Assembly (NCBI GenBank): GCA_964019695.1
Contig: OZ026531.1
Location: forward strand, 12,552,593-12,616,592
DNA: 64,000 nt
Direction of reading: 5' to 3'
Source: Loripinus fragilis
Taxonomy: Eukaryota; Mollusca; Bivalvia; Lucinida; Lucinidae
The notes beneath the pieces are model-generated. The model saw nothing but the letters and a program-made list of their open reading frames with translations. It made no database searches and was not told the origin of the DNA. How positions within the stretch are numbered: position 1 is the first letter of the stretch; every line of letters begins with the position of its first letter. A program made the position numbers and the translations under genes. Shown here in pieces: positions 34,760 to 45,333 of this stretch.

Positions 34760-37003
34760 TCATAATCGGATTTTTGATTTACGTGCAGGTGCAGGGGCAT
34801 CATCCACATCAGTGGGCCCCTTTCCAGGTAACTGGCTAGCTGCACGCATAGCAGATCTCACACCTGATCTCCAGGTGCTCCTTTCTTGAGGGTCAACTGT
34901 GGTGAGCTTCCACTCACGGCAGTCTTTCTCTGTCAGTTTCTTCCATGTTTGCTTGGGCCTCCCTGCCCCCCACCTGCCGTCAATCTGCATATCATATGCT
35001 GTTCTGATTGCACCACTCGAACGCTCCACATGCCCAAACCAGCGAAGCCTTCTCTCTCTCAAAATGAGGTCCAGGTCCTCAAGCTGAAGCTTTGCCAGTA
35101 GCTCGCCTGACCTTACCCTGGCCACATCCTCTGGCTTGATACTGCAGATCTGTCTGATCATGGCCCTATCATTGCGTTGCAAGCGCTGCAGGTTCATCTT
35201 GGTAAGTGGCCAAGTTTCACTGGCATGGAGCATGGCGCTCCGCACGCAAGAGCTGTACACATGGCCATGGGTCTTGTAAGAGAGGTGGCGGGATGTGAGA
35301 ACTGGTAGTAGCTCCCTGAACTTCTTCCAGGCGATTTTCACACGAGTAGTGACCGCCATTTCACAGCCTCCACCAGCAGAAAGCATGTCCCCTAGGTAGC
35401 AGAAGGAAGCTACCACCTCAAGCTTATCAGGTCCGACCTGGACTTCACTCTGTGGTCTGCCGTCAATAGGGCGAGCATTTCCCATGCACCGTGCACACCT
35501 ATAATCAGGATTTGGTGTCAGTCGTTGTAGCCCACTGCATTTCTTATGCACCCAAAGTTTGCAGCCATTGCAGTAGATGCTGTTGTTGCCTACTCCTGTA
35601 CGACAGACAGGGCATGGGTATTCGCCTGAACTCTGCAAGAGGTCCAGGCCTGTACCACAGATCATGACCTTTGTCTTTCCTGCATTTACCCTCAATCCCT
35701 TCTTCTCCATGGCTTCTTTCCATATCAAGAGCCTCCTGACACATTCCTCTAGGGAGTCAGCAATGATGACAAGATCATCTGCGTATAGGTCCTCCCAGGG
35801 AACACCAGCCCGAAACTCACGTGACAAGGCCTCCAGCACAATGATGAAGAGCAAGGGACTGAGTACGGATCCCTGATGGACCCCGACCTTCACCTCAAAC
35901 TCTTTGCTGAAACCCTCGCCAACACGAACCCGGCTTCGTGCATTAGCGTACATTCCCTGGACTAACCGCACAATCCATTCCTCAACGCCTAGCTTTCTCA
36001 GGGCCCACCAGATAACCTTCCGAGGGACACGGTCAAATGCTTTCTCTAGGTCCACAAAGGCCATATAAAGCCTCTTGTTCACTGCTAGGTATTTCTCCTG
36101 CAGTTGCCGGACCACAAAGATTGCATCTGTAGTGCCTCTTCCTGGGACAAAGCCAAACTGGGAGTCGTCAATAGACACCACCTGTCTTATGAGACCATCG
36201 ACAATCCTCTCTAGGATCTTCATGGCCTGCTCAGTCAGCTTGAGGCCTCGATAGTTGCCTCTATCCAAAGCATCACCTTTGCCCTTGTAAAGGCAGACAA
36301 TGAAACTTTCCTCCCAATCAGTTGGGACCTTGCCATCACGGATAATCCCAGTAGCAAGATCTCGGATCATGGTGGCACCTGTATCACCTGCTGCCTTGAT
36401 CATCTCCACCACTATGCCTGATGGACCTGCAGCTTTGCCCGACTTCATCTTTGAGATGGCCTTCTTCACCATGTCAATAGTGATTGGGATAGGCGGGCCT
36501 TCTAACGGAGGTTCATTGGACAGGTGATCAGGGTCCCAGTCAAATTCAACGTTGAGAAGCCTTTCATAATGTTCAGCCCACGCATTCTGCTTTGCCTCCT
36601 CGCTCATTGACATTTTCCCAGTGTCATTCTTCACTGGCTTGTCGCCTACAACATCAACATTCTCTTTCCTCATCTGGTTGGCGAGGCGGAAGATATCAGA
36701 CGACTTGTGGTCAATGCTCTCATAGACCACCTTGTCTGCTTCGTGGCGTGCATGGTGCACCACACGTCTGGAGATGCGCTTGGCAGTGTTATATGATGCT
36801 CGTGTGCATTTGCCAGCCTTCCATGCTTTGAAAGCTTGGCGCTTGGCTGTGATGGCATCATCTACTTCCTTATTCCACCACCAAGTTTCACGTCGCCATC
36901 GGTGGGGCTTTGTTGTGCCGCACACCTCCTCTGTTGTCTTCAGCAAACCTGTCTTGAGTTTCGCCCAGATTTCCTCAGTAGTAGTAGCCGCTTCAGTTTC
37001 CAC
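34760..37003 (-). CDS. Non-LTR retrotransposon reverse transcriptase, 5'-truncated, antisense to HECTD1
   Basis: A continuous frame of about 747 residues. The N-terminal linker is followed by the RT core: [67 protein letters not shown] and GVHQGSVLSPLLF, with the catalytic LYADDLVIIADS at about residue 408. After the RT palm comes a cysteine/histidine finger at about 463-505 (YPCPVCRTGVGNNSIYCNGC, then KLWVHKKCSG and YRCARC), then a C-terminal LRWFGHVERSSGA ... GAGRPKQTW region. It resembles RTE-type elements. The AP endonuclease domain is absent, so the copy is 5' truncated. The initial residue is coded by GTG inside a longer alignable frame (DPAVETEA), so it is not a true start. A near-identical copy is at 58009. 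Relative to that copy the stop has mutated (TAA to AAA), adding KSKIRL. Confidence 0.93.
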   Translation of the reverse strand: METEAATTTEEIWAKLKTGLLKTTEEVCGTTKPHRWRRETWWWNKEVDDAITAKRQAFKAWKAGKCTRASYNTAKRISRRVVHHARHEADKVVYESIDHKSSDIFRLANQMRKENVDVVGDKPVKNDTGKMSMSEEAKQNAWAEHYERLLNVEFDWDPDHLSNEPPLEGPPIPITIDMVKKAISKMKSGKAAGPSGIVVEMIKAAGDTGATMIRDLATGIIRDGKVPTDWEESFIVCLYKGKGDALDRGNYRGLKLTEQAMKILERIVDGLIRQVVSIDDSQFGFVPGRGTTDAIFVVRQLQEKYLAVNKRLYMAFVDLEKAFDRVPRKVIWWALRKLGVEEWIVRLVQGMYANARSRVRVGEGFSKEFEVKVGVHQGSVLSPLLFIIVLEALSREFRAGVPWEDLYADDLVIIADSLEECVRRLLIWKEAMEKKGLRVNAGKTKVMICGTGLDLLQSSGEYPCPVCRTGVGNNSIYCNGCKLWVHKKCSGLQRLTPNPDYRCARCMGNARPIDGRPQSEVQVGPDKLEVVASFCYLGDMLSAGGGCEMAVTTRVKIAWKKFRELLPVLTSRHLSYKTHGHVYSSCVRSAMLHASETWPLTKMNLQRLQRNDRAMIRQICSIKPEDVARVRSGELLAKLQLEDLDLILRERRLRWFGHVERSSGAIRTAYDMQIDGRWGAGRPKQTWKKLTEKDCREWKLTTVDPQERSTWRSGVRSAMRAASQLPGKGPTDVDDAPAPARKSKIRL

Positions 37004-37192
37004 AGCAGGGTCTGTAAATCAACTAATAAAAAAAATCTGGCCTAAAAGAGCTGCGATTTGTAATAGTAGTGTATCATCATGACATGTTTTTGTTGAGAAA
37101 CTTAGAAGAATAGTAAATCCTCGGGAGGGGTGAAACGCTATCGGCATGGAGATTTGCAAAGCATGTCACAGACTGTGAGATTTTTGTTTTAG

Positions 37193-37428
37193 CCCTTAAA
37201 GCGCCAATCGCAACAAAAGGAGTCTGCTTTTCTCCTCTGCTGAAATGTTTAAGAAGCCTCTATGGCAAACAGTGTGGAACCAGATCAGACTGCTCCTACA
37301 GGAGCAGTCTGTTCTGGGTCCACACTGTTTGCTTTTATACTTCGTCAGTAATGTTAGGCAACTATTTGCAGCAGATGACTTCAGCAGACAACATTTTCAG
37401 ATGCATTTTTTTCTTGGCGCTTTAAGGG
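37193..37428. mobile_element. piggyBac-like MITE, copy 2
   Basis: CCCTTAAAGCGCCAATCGC at the left and TTGGCGCTTTAAGGG at the right, with TTAA following (37429-37432) and a degenerate TTAG before. The interior palindrome is ATCAGACTGCTCCTACAGGA then GCAGTCTGTTCTG. It lies 33 bp upstream of exon f. Confidence 0.82.
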
Positions 37429-37464
37429 TTAATATTCTTTCCCTTTTGTTAAATCTGTCTTCAG

Positions 37465-37632
37465 CAAGCCACTATATTGAAAGAAGATCTGCCAGGCTTC
37501 GTGTTCGAGTCAAACCGTGGAACTAAACACTCATTCACAGCTGAGACCACCCTGGGGCCAGAGTTCAGTGCTGGCTGGAGTGGGAAGAAAAGCAAGAAAT
37601 TTAGATCAAAAGTGGATGCCATTAGGACAAAG
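37465..37632 (+). CDS. HECTD1: HECTD1-like E3 ubiquitin ligase, exon f
   Basis: Acceptor GTCTTCAG, donor AAG/GTGAGG; 56 codons, phase 0. It reads [38 protein letters not shown] and [18 protein letters not shown]. Joined to exon e it gives [19 protein letters not shown], matching the family. The ATG-initiated ORF across the preceding intron is a chance frame. Confidence 0.95.
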
Positions 37633-37939
37633 GTGAGGTTTCCATATAAGGATAGGTTACATTTTTGTCAGCTAGCAGTGACTTTTGTCTACTGCTGTTG
37701 CAAACAGTTTGGACCAAGAGCAGGCCTGACAAAATGTCAGGCCTGATCTGGATCTAAACCTAAATAGCTCTCTGATAGTATTCCTAAAAGAATTAATTGA
37801 AAAAGTTTATTTTGAAAAAAAAAAATCTGCAGATGACAAAAATGTGTGCAAAATTACCCAGCACAAAACATTATGGCCATAGTATCAAGATTGGTCATAT
37901 TGAATTTATTTAAATGGATGTTGTCATATGTGGCTAGTG

Positions 37940-38186
37940 CATGGGTGAAAGTTTTCAGGATTATTCCTGAATTAAGGATTTTGAGGCGGACTTTCCACAG
38001 AAAGTCAGCCTCAAAATACTGAATTAGGGAGATTATAATAGCTTTTCTGATTTATTTTCAGTCTGCTTGTCAGAAGACATTTGACCATTTAAACTTGAAA
38101 TTGTGAATATTTAGTGGGCATATTGCAAGTTTTAAGATTAGAGTTTCGAAAGTTGAGGATTTGGAAATTTTGAACTTTCACCCATG
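37940..38186. mobile_element. CATGGGTGAAA-type MITE, copy 3
   Basis: The most complete copy: CATGGGTGAAAGTTTTCAGG at the left, TTTTGAACTTTCACCCATG at the right, with the internal short palindrome GACTTTCCACAGAAAGTC. Confidence 0.85.
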
Positions 38187-38693
38187 TTAGTGTATGTTTA
38201 GCCTTAAACCATATATAAGCCTAGCAGCCTTTTTGTAGGACATAGGCAAAAAGTGCGTCCCAGATCAAACACAGCAAAACATGGCATCTGATCAGGGTCT
38301 CCACTGTTTGCTTACAGAATGTTCTAGTAAAATTAGAATAAAAATGAAAATACCACCCAACAATAGTTACAACGGAAATGGACTTGTCCATTTTATCTGG
38401 ATCCACAGTGTTTTCAAAAAAGTATAAATCTGGGTTCAGCAGGATAAGGGTTTATCTATAAAGCGCCACCTAAAATTAGCAGCAGAACATTTAATTTGGT
38501 CTGCTGGGTCTTTTGCACAACCACCTCTAGATTGTGTATTTTGGCAGTCAAGCCTGAGTTGCTGTCTCTGTGATCAATCCACCATATTTTGATGGTGCAG
38601 AGAACCACATCTATATTCTGGAAACCAAGAAGAATGAAATCTGAGCTCATTCCCTCCTTTCTCTAACCATTGAAAGTGCTGTGTTTGTTGTAG

Positions 38694-38831
38694 GTGAAGA
38701 ATCAAGCGAGGGAGATCTATGAGCAGTACTTCAGGACAGCAGAAGCTATGCCTAGAAGTGTGGTCTATAAGATGAAGAAAATAGTTCAACAATTAGAGGC
38801 AGCATGCGCTAAACAAATCACACAAGTTAAG
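38694..38831 (+). CDS. HECTD1: HECTD1-like E3 ubiquitin ligase, exon g
   Basis: Acceptor TTTGTTGTAG, donor AAG/GTAAAT; 46 codons, phase 0. It reads VKNQAREIYEQYFRTAEAMP then RSVVYKMKKIVQQLEAACAK and QITQVK. The family has a similar amphipathic helical stretch here (V-ARDLYDDHFKAVESMPRG in vertebrates), so positions agree but conservation is moderate. Confidence 0.9.
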
Positions 38832-38934
38832 GTAAATCTCAAACTCGGCCTTGCACAAAAATAAAATATTTTTGTTTCCCATATTACGATAAATGTTATA
38901 TAATTTCAAACACTTAACAGTATTGCCTGTCCCA

Positions 38935-39010
38935 AAAGCCTAAAAAACAGGGCAGACCCAGATCAGACTGCTTCTAAAGAAGAAGCAGTCTGATCAGAGT
39001 CTTCCCTGTT
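38935..39010. repeat. AGATCAGACTGC hairpin
   Basis: GACCCAGATCAGACTGCTTC and its inverse GAAGCAGTCTGATCAGAGTC enclose a short loop. It is one of about ten hairpins of this type in the window. Confidence 0.75.
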
Positions 39011-39665
39011 TGCTTTTCTGACAAACATTTAGTGAGTTCCAGCCTTGATTACCAACATTTTAGTTGAGAACAGAAAGGGATTTTGAACATTTACCGTATA
39101 TGAGCAAACTAGAAGCAATTTTTATGCATGATTTGGAAGTCTAAAATCTAACCATGTCAAACTGTAAAATGATCTGTATTTATTGATAAACCTGTCATGT
39201 TATGCGTTTAACTGAATTCTTGATGAAATTTGGTATTAATCATTATGATAATAAAAGAATCAGCTCCGTAGTTTTTGAAGTTTATGCAAGCACATACTGT
39301 GGATTCAAAGATACATGAGAATCGTTGTAAACAAAAAATATAAACTAATACAGGTAATGGGTACTTTATACAGGTATATATCATTTACTGCAGTATAATA
39401 TACACCGTAATTTACCGGTTTCTATGAAAAATAGTATAATCCTATTATTATGCACCTTTGAACCATCTGTACAATTTTTTTAAAAAATGGTAAATAAATA
39501 TTTTTTACTTTCAGGATGTTTAAATTTGGTCATTTTTATTTGTTTCTTAAATTTTTCATTTTTTAAAACCTTATTCTATTTTACAAATGTTCATGCAAAT
39601 GTAGAGAAATATATATTCGTTTTCATCACAGCAAGGTTAAAAATGTCAGAACCTATCATATATAG

Positions 39666-39903
39666 ACCGTGACGCGACAAAACCTGCCTTTGGGGTTTCC
39701 AACAAAGCGCGACTCAAACCAGTCTCCTCAGCTACAGAGACTGGCTAGAAAAATGAAATTTTGCTTGATACAAGTTTAGATATGATACTTTCCAAAAAGG
39801 GAATAACAAAGGCACTGATCAGCCTGCCCAGATGCGCAGGCTGGTCTGTGCCTTTGTTGTTCGCACAACCAGAAGATGGGTTTTCTCGCGTCGTGGCCCA
39901 TAT
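39666..39903. mobile_element. GTCGCGAGAAAACC-type MITE, copy 1
   Basis: GACGCGACAAAACCTGCCTT at the left and GGGTTTTCTCGCGTCGTGG at the right. The interior hairpin AAAGGCACTGATCAGCCTGC faces GCTGGTCTGTGCCTTTG. The right end is about 37 bases upstream of exon h. The second copy is at 45334. Confidence 0.78.
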
Positions 39904-39940
39904 TACTTCTGTAATACCATCTGTTCTGTGTATTTTTCAG

Positions 39941-40087
39941 TCCCATAATGGACAAGTGAATTGGAAGGAAGAAATGAGGACGGCATTGGAACAGTTTGTG
40001 GGACTGTTAGAAGATGAGCACACTGTCTCGGCCTTCGAGTTATACTCTAGTAATCTAGTCCAAACACTCCTTAATATACTCAGTAAT
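39941..40087 (+). CDS. HECTD1: HECTD1-like E3 ubiquitin ligase, exon h
   Basis: Acceptor TATTTTTCAG, donor AAT/GTAAGT; 49 codons, phase 0. It reads SHNGQVNWKEEMRTALEQF, VGLLEDEHTVSAFELYSSNL and VQTLLNILSN. The HECTD1 family shows W-LM-TALE-L--LL-DE-T-S-YE--SS-LVQ-LL at this place. Confidence 0.93.
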
Positions 40088-41282
40088 GTAAGTTCTTAAA
40101 AGTCTTAGGCAACCTGGAAAACCAACATCTTGTTCATTAAAAGACAGAAAGTCTATCAAACAAACATTTATACTACGAGTTAAACCCTCCTCTCTGAAAT
40201 GTGTCAATCTGTCAGACTCATTGGTCAGACTTCCAAACAAGTTAGCAAATATTGTCACAATGTTACGCTCTACCAAAAACAATATAATGCATTTTAACCT
40301 GTTAAAACATGGCTGCCAGTGGTGGGGACATTATTTGTTTAACACTTATTTTGTAAACTTCAGTACCCTTCTCAGAAACCAGTCTTTAGAAATCAAAATA
40401 ATATATCAAAAATAGATGCTAGGCAACCTTGAACCAAAACTAGATGGAATGAAGTTCATTCAATCAAATACATAGCTACCAGAGGCCTGAGGGTTTGTCT
40501 GATTTTCCATATATTATTATTTGGAAGACATTTTGAAACCAAATTAAGATACAATTACAATTTGGCAGGAATTTCGGCTAAATTAGCTAAAACCAAAATA
40601 GCTAAACACATTAATGGTTTTATCCTTACAATTCAGACACATAGACGGTTAACTATATAGTGTAACCCTGAAGGAGCTGTCTGATTAAGGTTTACACTAT
40701 TCTCTATTTCATTGATCCCTTTCACACATTTCATCTGGCAGCAAAAAAGGTTGTGTTTGAATTTAAAGATCAGAGTTGTGAGGAGTTACAGTGTCAAAAT
40801 TTGCTAGGAACCACTGTGGTGTAGTGGATAAACCACTTGCATTGTAAACCAGGGCTCACCAGACTGTGGGATGAGACTTTAAGCTTGGCCCTGTCTCCAT
40901 ATGACCTTAGCTGTTGGTGGGATGTTAAACACAAACACTCGCACAAAATATGTTGGGTAAATATGGTATAGATAAGCAAACCATGTGTATGCTATATCAG
41001 CTGTACATAATATGTACAGTAAAAATTTGAACTTCGATTTTTCTAAATACTTGCTAATTAGAATTGAAGTTGGGACACAGATTCAGAGAATAGGACCTAT
41101 TTATGATCTATTTTTATAACTGTCTATCATAACATATGTTTTAGGTGCATAAAAGAAAAGTCTCAAGGAGACTTTTCTTATATGTGCCCAAAACTTACGT
41201 TTGATGGAAAAAAACAACTCTGATTACAATCATTTTTGGTGTCATATATTTTTATGTCTTCCTCCCTATAATTCGAGCTACA
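40088..41282. other. HECTD1 intron between exons h and i, left part
   Basis: Non-coding apart from a SINE C fragment (40803-40940). No further exon recognised. Confidence 0.6.
40803..40940 (+). mobile_element. SINE family C, internally deleted
   Basis: GGAACCACTGTGGTGTAGTG, CCACTTGCATTGTAAACCAG, then GGGATGAGACTTTAAGCTTG and a TTAAACACAAACAC tail. The B-box portion is largely deleted compared with the copy at 25504. Confidence 0.75.
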
Positions 41283-41608
41283 CCGGGCCGCGTAGCGCAG
41301 TCGGTAAGGTGTCTTGTTACAGATGCGAAGCTGACTGCAGATCCAGGGGTTGCGAGTTCGATCCCGGCCCGGTCCCATACTTTCGTGGAGATTGATCATG
41401 AAATAATTTCTACGGTCATTCTCCTCCCTTCCGCTGAATCATTCATGAAGGGTTGTTGTCAGTTACAAGCGAAAGTATGTGCACGATTACTGGTTAACTG
41501 CTTGTTCAAGCTTGCCCAGGAAAAAATTGTGGTTAGGTGAACTGACCGTCCCGCAATGACCATAGCTGTTGACTTGGGACGTAAAGCAAACACACAAACA
41601 AACAAATA
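41283..41608 (+). mobile_element. SINE family A, copy 2
   Basis: CCGGGCCGCGTAGCGCAGTC, GCGAGTTCGATCCCGGCCCG, TTTCGTGGAGATTGATCATG, GACTTGGGACGTAAAGC and an AAACAAACAAATAA tail: a full-length partner of the copy at 15310, with an even better B box (GTTCGATCCC). Confidence 0.87.
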
Positions 41609-41714
41609 ATTCGAGCTACTGATAATTCGAAATAAAACCTCTAGTCATGAGGATTTTGAATTTACGAGATTTGACTGTAAATTAAAAGTGTTTATTATAA
41701 ATGTTGTTTTCTAG

Positions 41715-41803
41715 AATATTGAAGAACCTAACAGTAAAGGTAGCCAGAAGAGAACCAAAGAAAGAATTAATATATTTAAACTGGTGTTTAGGGATAAAGA
41801 CAG
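41715..41803 (+). CDS. HECTD1: HECTD1-like E3 ubiquitin ligase, exon i
   Basis: Acceptor TTTTCTAG, donor ACAG/GTAAGT; 29 codons plus two bases: NIEEPNSKGSQKRTKERI then NIFKLVFRDKD, with AG completed by the T of exon j to give Ser. The pattern ERINVFK--F at this place in HECTD1 supports the assignment. Confidence 0.88.
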
Positions 41804-41884
41804 GTAAGTTAAGATCCTGAATATTTATGTAAATTATATCTACCACTGAAGGGTAGGGGGGCATCTGATCTCGTTGATGTTAGT

Positions 41885-42075
41885 GTGACAGAAAGTCAAC
41901 CTCAAACTGCTGTATTAGGGAGATCATAATAGCTTCTCTGATTTTTTTTTCAGTCTTTCTAAGGACAATTGACCATTTAAACTCGAAATTGAGAGTATTC
42001 ATTGGGCATACTGCAAGTTTTAAGACCCGAGTTTCGAAAGTTCAAGATTTGTGAAATTTTGAACTTTCACCCATG
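41885..42075. mobile_element. CATGGGTGAAA-type MITE, copy 4, left-truncated
   Basis: Starts inside the element (GTGACAGAAAGTCAACCTCA) and runs to TTGAACTTTCACCCATG. The left end is missing. Confidence 0.75.
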
Positions 42076-42762
42076 TGCTTTAATTAAACTGAAAATAGTT
42101 TAAAACTCATACTTAACAAATTTTGGTTAAACTCTTTCCTTGCTAGCGGCATCTATTGTCATCCGCTGATAATCTTTGCAAACAGTTAAGACCCTTTCAG
42201 GAAAGTCCGACACAATTCGAGAATCTAATCAAGCCTATGGTGTAGGTAAGGCACATTACACGTAGTACTATGTAAGAAAAAGCTCCATTTTGTTAGCCAG
42301 AAAAGGCCTAAGGAAAGTTATTTTTTTAGCATTTGAGTTCAGCCGTATTAAAAATTTAAACTCCATTTTTCTGATTACCTGAACAGTTTAATCAGCAGAA
42401 TAAATGAAGTTTAGGTATTTTCAATAAAATATTGTTATAGCAATATTTTATTGAAAAAACATAAACTTAATTTATAACCGTTTGTTTGGCTGCAATCACA
42501 CTTGTCATTGTGTTGAGATGATTTCTGTGACATCAGCGTCACATCATGTAACGTCGGCATTAGTACCCACATTATCAAAGTAGATCCTCGATGTACATCA
42601 GAGGTCTGATTCCACCGAATTTCGCGTAATTGGCCGAGGCAATTCCAATTGAGTTTAGACCCTCCTGATCCTGCAAGATTTTTTTGAAAAGTTAATTTTG
42701 AAGAAGTTTAGCAGACAACAACAAAAGCATGAAATATAATGCAGCTTGCAAGAGTTAAAGTA

Positions 42763-43430
42763 CCATTGGTGAAAGGTTTCAGGATTATTCCTGAATTCAT
42801 GATTTTGACGCTGACTTTGGACTTTCCACAGAAAGTCAGCCTCAAAATACTGAATTTAGCAGATTATAATAGCGTTTCTCATTTACTTTCAGTTTCTCTA
42901 AGTCTATTGACCATTTAAACTGAAAAATATTGTTATTTTGTAAGCATAATGCAAGTTTTGAGATTTGAACAGGGTTTGCACAGGCTTGAAAAGTACTTGA
43001 ATATTCAAGACTAGAAAAGTACTTGAAAATAAAATTTGCCTTGAAAAGTACTTGAAAAACACTCAAAGACCTTGAAAAGTCCTTGAATTTTACGATTTGC
43101 AAGAGGATTCAACACTGTATTTGGAGGCCTAAATAAGTATAAAATTGTGGTGCCTTTATTTGGTGCAGCATATGCTGCACCAAAAAAAAAGGCACCATAA
43201 TTTTACACTGATTTTTTAAAACTAATTTCGTTAGTAATGGACTCTAGCATTTCAGAAGTAGAATTTTAACGTGTAAATCAGTATTTTTCATAAGTTTTAG
43301 TCCTCGAAAACGGTAGGGAAGTCTTTTAAAAGTCCTTGAAAGGTCCTTGAATTTTACACTAACTTGCCTGTATGAACCCTATTGAATTTATAAAGTTCAG
43401 GATTTTCAACATTTTGAACTTTCGCCCATG
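42763..43430. mobile_element. CATGGGTGAAA-type MITE, copy 5, with nested insertion
   Basis: ACCATTGGTGAAAGGTTTC starts the left half, and TTTTGAACTTTCGCCCATG ends the right half. The sequence between about 42966 and 43382 is a separate inserted element. The right end lies about 28 bases before exon j. Confidence 0.78.
42966..43382. mobile_element. Inserted palindromic element (CCTTGAAAAGTCCTTGAA family)
   Basis: Left AGGGTTTGCACAGGCTTGAA and right ACTTGCCTGTATGAACCCT are loosely inverted. The interior has repeated CTTGAAAAGTACTTGAA-type words and a central foldback at about 43148-43198, whose heart TTGGTGCAGCATATGCTGC then ACCAA is a perfect palindrome. A diverged relative is at about 14995-15225. 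Confidence 0.65.
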
Positions 43431-43458
43431 AAGTACATTTTTTGATAATTTCTTGCAG

Positions 43459-43588
43459 TCCTGTGTTGCCGGCAGTTGCCCTGATCAGAAAACTGATTGC
43501 GGTGTTTGAGTCTATCGAGAAACTGCCCGTCTACAGCTATGATCTCAACGGTGCTGGTTATGGTCTCCAGGTCAAGTATCAGAAAATG
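43459..43588 (+). CDS. HECTD1: HECTD1-like E3 ubiquitin ligase, exon j (last one seen)
   Basis: Acceptor ATTTCTTGCAG. T completes Ser from exon i, then [56 protein letters not shown] is a strong HECTD1 match. The 3' end is ambiguous. ATG/GTAATA (43588/43589) is the better donor and adds VKYQKM. CAG/GTCAAG (43570/43571) would stop at the residues the family shares (LQ). Both leave phase 0. No following exon (the RRLRFRLERAPGE region of the family) is found to the right. Confidence 0.9.
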
Positions 43589-43659
43589 GTAATACTACTA
43601 ACACAGTTATTGCATGCTGATTGGTGTTGTAAGTTATCTCTATAACACAGTCAAAAACA

Positions 43660-44375
43660 GGGACTTTCCTTCCAGGGCTTTTTCCAGCAATTTTGGGAAA
43701 AGGCCCCTGGCCAAAATTGGGTTAACATCAAAATTGTGAGAAATTAAAGGCAAAGAACATAAAAAGGGTAGCAAAATATATCCTCAAAATCAAGTTTAAT
43801 AGTTTAGATTGTATTATGCCAAGCATACCACTTAAGCACAAGTGTTTAAGTATCATTCTAATATGGGTCATTGTTTCTCATAAGTAGTAAAGGTTTCTAA
43901 AAAGAGTAGAATTTCTTTTTTTTTGTTTACTTTTCTTAATTGGGTAAAACAGACGCCATATTGGGAAAAGGTGGCTATTTTTGATTGGGAATGGGGCTGA
44001 AATTCGGCCCCTGGAGATGGGCAGAAACTCCCCTGCCAAGGGACCTGTTGAATTTGGTGAATAAAATATTTAAACCATCAAAATTGGGAAAACTTGATGC
44101 AGTCAAAACTACTGTCCAAAAAGAACTGGATCTCGATTTTAAATGATTAAAAACCATAGCAAATTTTCACTGTAAACCTGTAAAATATTGCATTGACTGA
44201 TTGAGTGACATAATTAATAGTTACTCATTCAAAAGTGCATAAATATATGAATGAAAAATTCTGCTACTTTGCTATTTTTGGTCGGATTGTCATGAAATTT
44301 TCTCCAAAGCTTTTGCTCATTTTTAAATTGGGAAGAGGTCGATATTGGACCCCAAATTAGACCTAGGAAAATCCT
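43660..44375. mobile_element. AGGGATTTTCC-type MITE, diverged copy 2
   Basis: CAGGGCTTTTTCCAGCAATT on the left, GGCCCCTGGAGATGGG in the middle and CCTAGGAAAATCCTT on the right. The segment 43980-44360 parallels 30970-31290 (GTTGAATTTGGTGAATAAA, AACTGGATCTCGATTTTAAA). Boundaries are approximate. Confidence 0.6.
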
Positions 44376-44441
44376 TAAAAAACTTTTGCTTTTATGAAAT
44401 TACAGTATAGTTAATAACACACCTAAAATAGAAGATCTGCC

Positions 44442-44690
44442 TTAACCCTTAATGCACCAATCGCAACAAAAGACGTCTGCTTTTCTCGTCTGCTGAAATG
44501 TTTAAGAAGCCTCTATGGCAAACAGTGTGGACCCAGATCAGACTGCTCCTATAGGAGCAGTCTGTTCTGGGTTCACACTGTTTGCTTTTATACTTAATTT
44601 GTCAGTAATGTTAGGCAATTATTTGCAGCAGACGACTTCAGCAGACGAAATTTTAAGATGCATTTTTTTTCGTGGCCCTTTAATGGTTAA
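44442..44690. mobile_element. piggyBac-like MITE, copy 3
   Basis: TTAA (44442-44445), CCCTTAATGCACCAATCGC ... CGTGGCCCTTTAATGG, then TTAA (44687-44690). It carries the ATCAGACTGCTCCTATAGGA then GCAGTCTGTTCTGGG palindrome. Confidence 0.82.
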
Positions 44691-45333
44691 TATAGAAGTT
44701 TCTTCTCAAAAAGCTTTTTTTTTTAAACCATTGGTTGTAGTGCACAATTAAAGCATGTTGAGGGGATGCTTCCAATTAATACCCCTAACATTGGCTACCT
44801 TGGAAATATTCAGGAACATAACTCCTTATCTTTTGCAATGGTATATCTTAGCATGTTTACACAGGACTAGCTTTGACTTACCGAATAGTGTTGTCTGCTG
44901 ATAAGGTTAGCTAATAATTTGGACCCAAATCAGGCCCGACATTATATCAGGCTTGATCTGGATCCAAACTGCTTGACACTCGAAAAGTATTCAGAAATTT
45001 TGAAAAAGTGTAATTTTGAAAAAAAAAATGAGCAGACAACAAATATTCATTTAAAATTTCCCTGCAGTTTTAGTCCCTGTGGTCTGAGTAATTTGATTTA
45101 TGACTTAACTTATGACGAGTCTGAATTTATTAAATGGTTGTAATGAGCCTTGCTTTAAGGATGAACCTCACTAGAACAGGTAACAGAATACTAACGGCAT
45201 GTCATACAGGGATTTTCCGACCTTTCTGAAGTTGGGGCCAGAACCTTGATAAAGGGCAAGGTGCTGGTTAATTGCTGAAATCAAATAAGATCACTGGTAA
45301 ATGAGCCAGATTATTAGAAAACCTGCTTAATAT

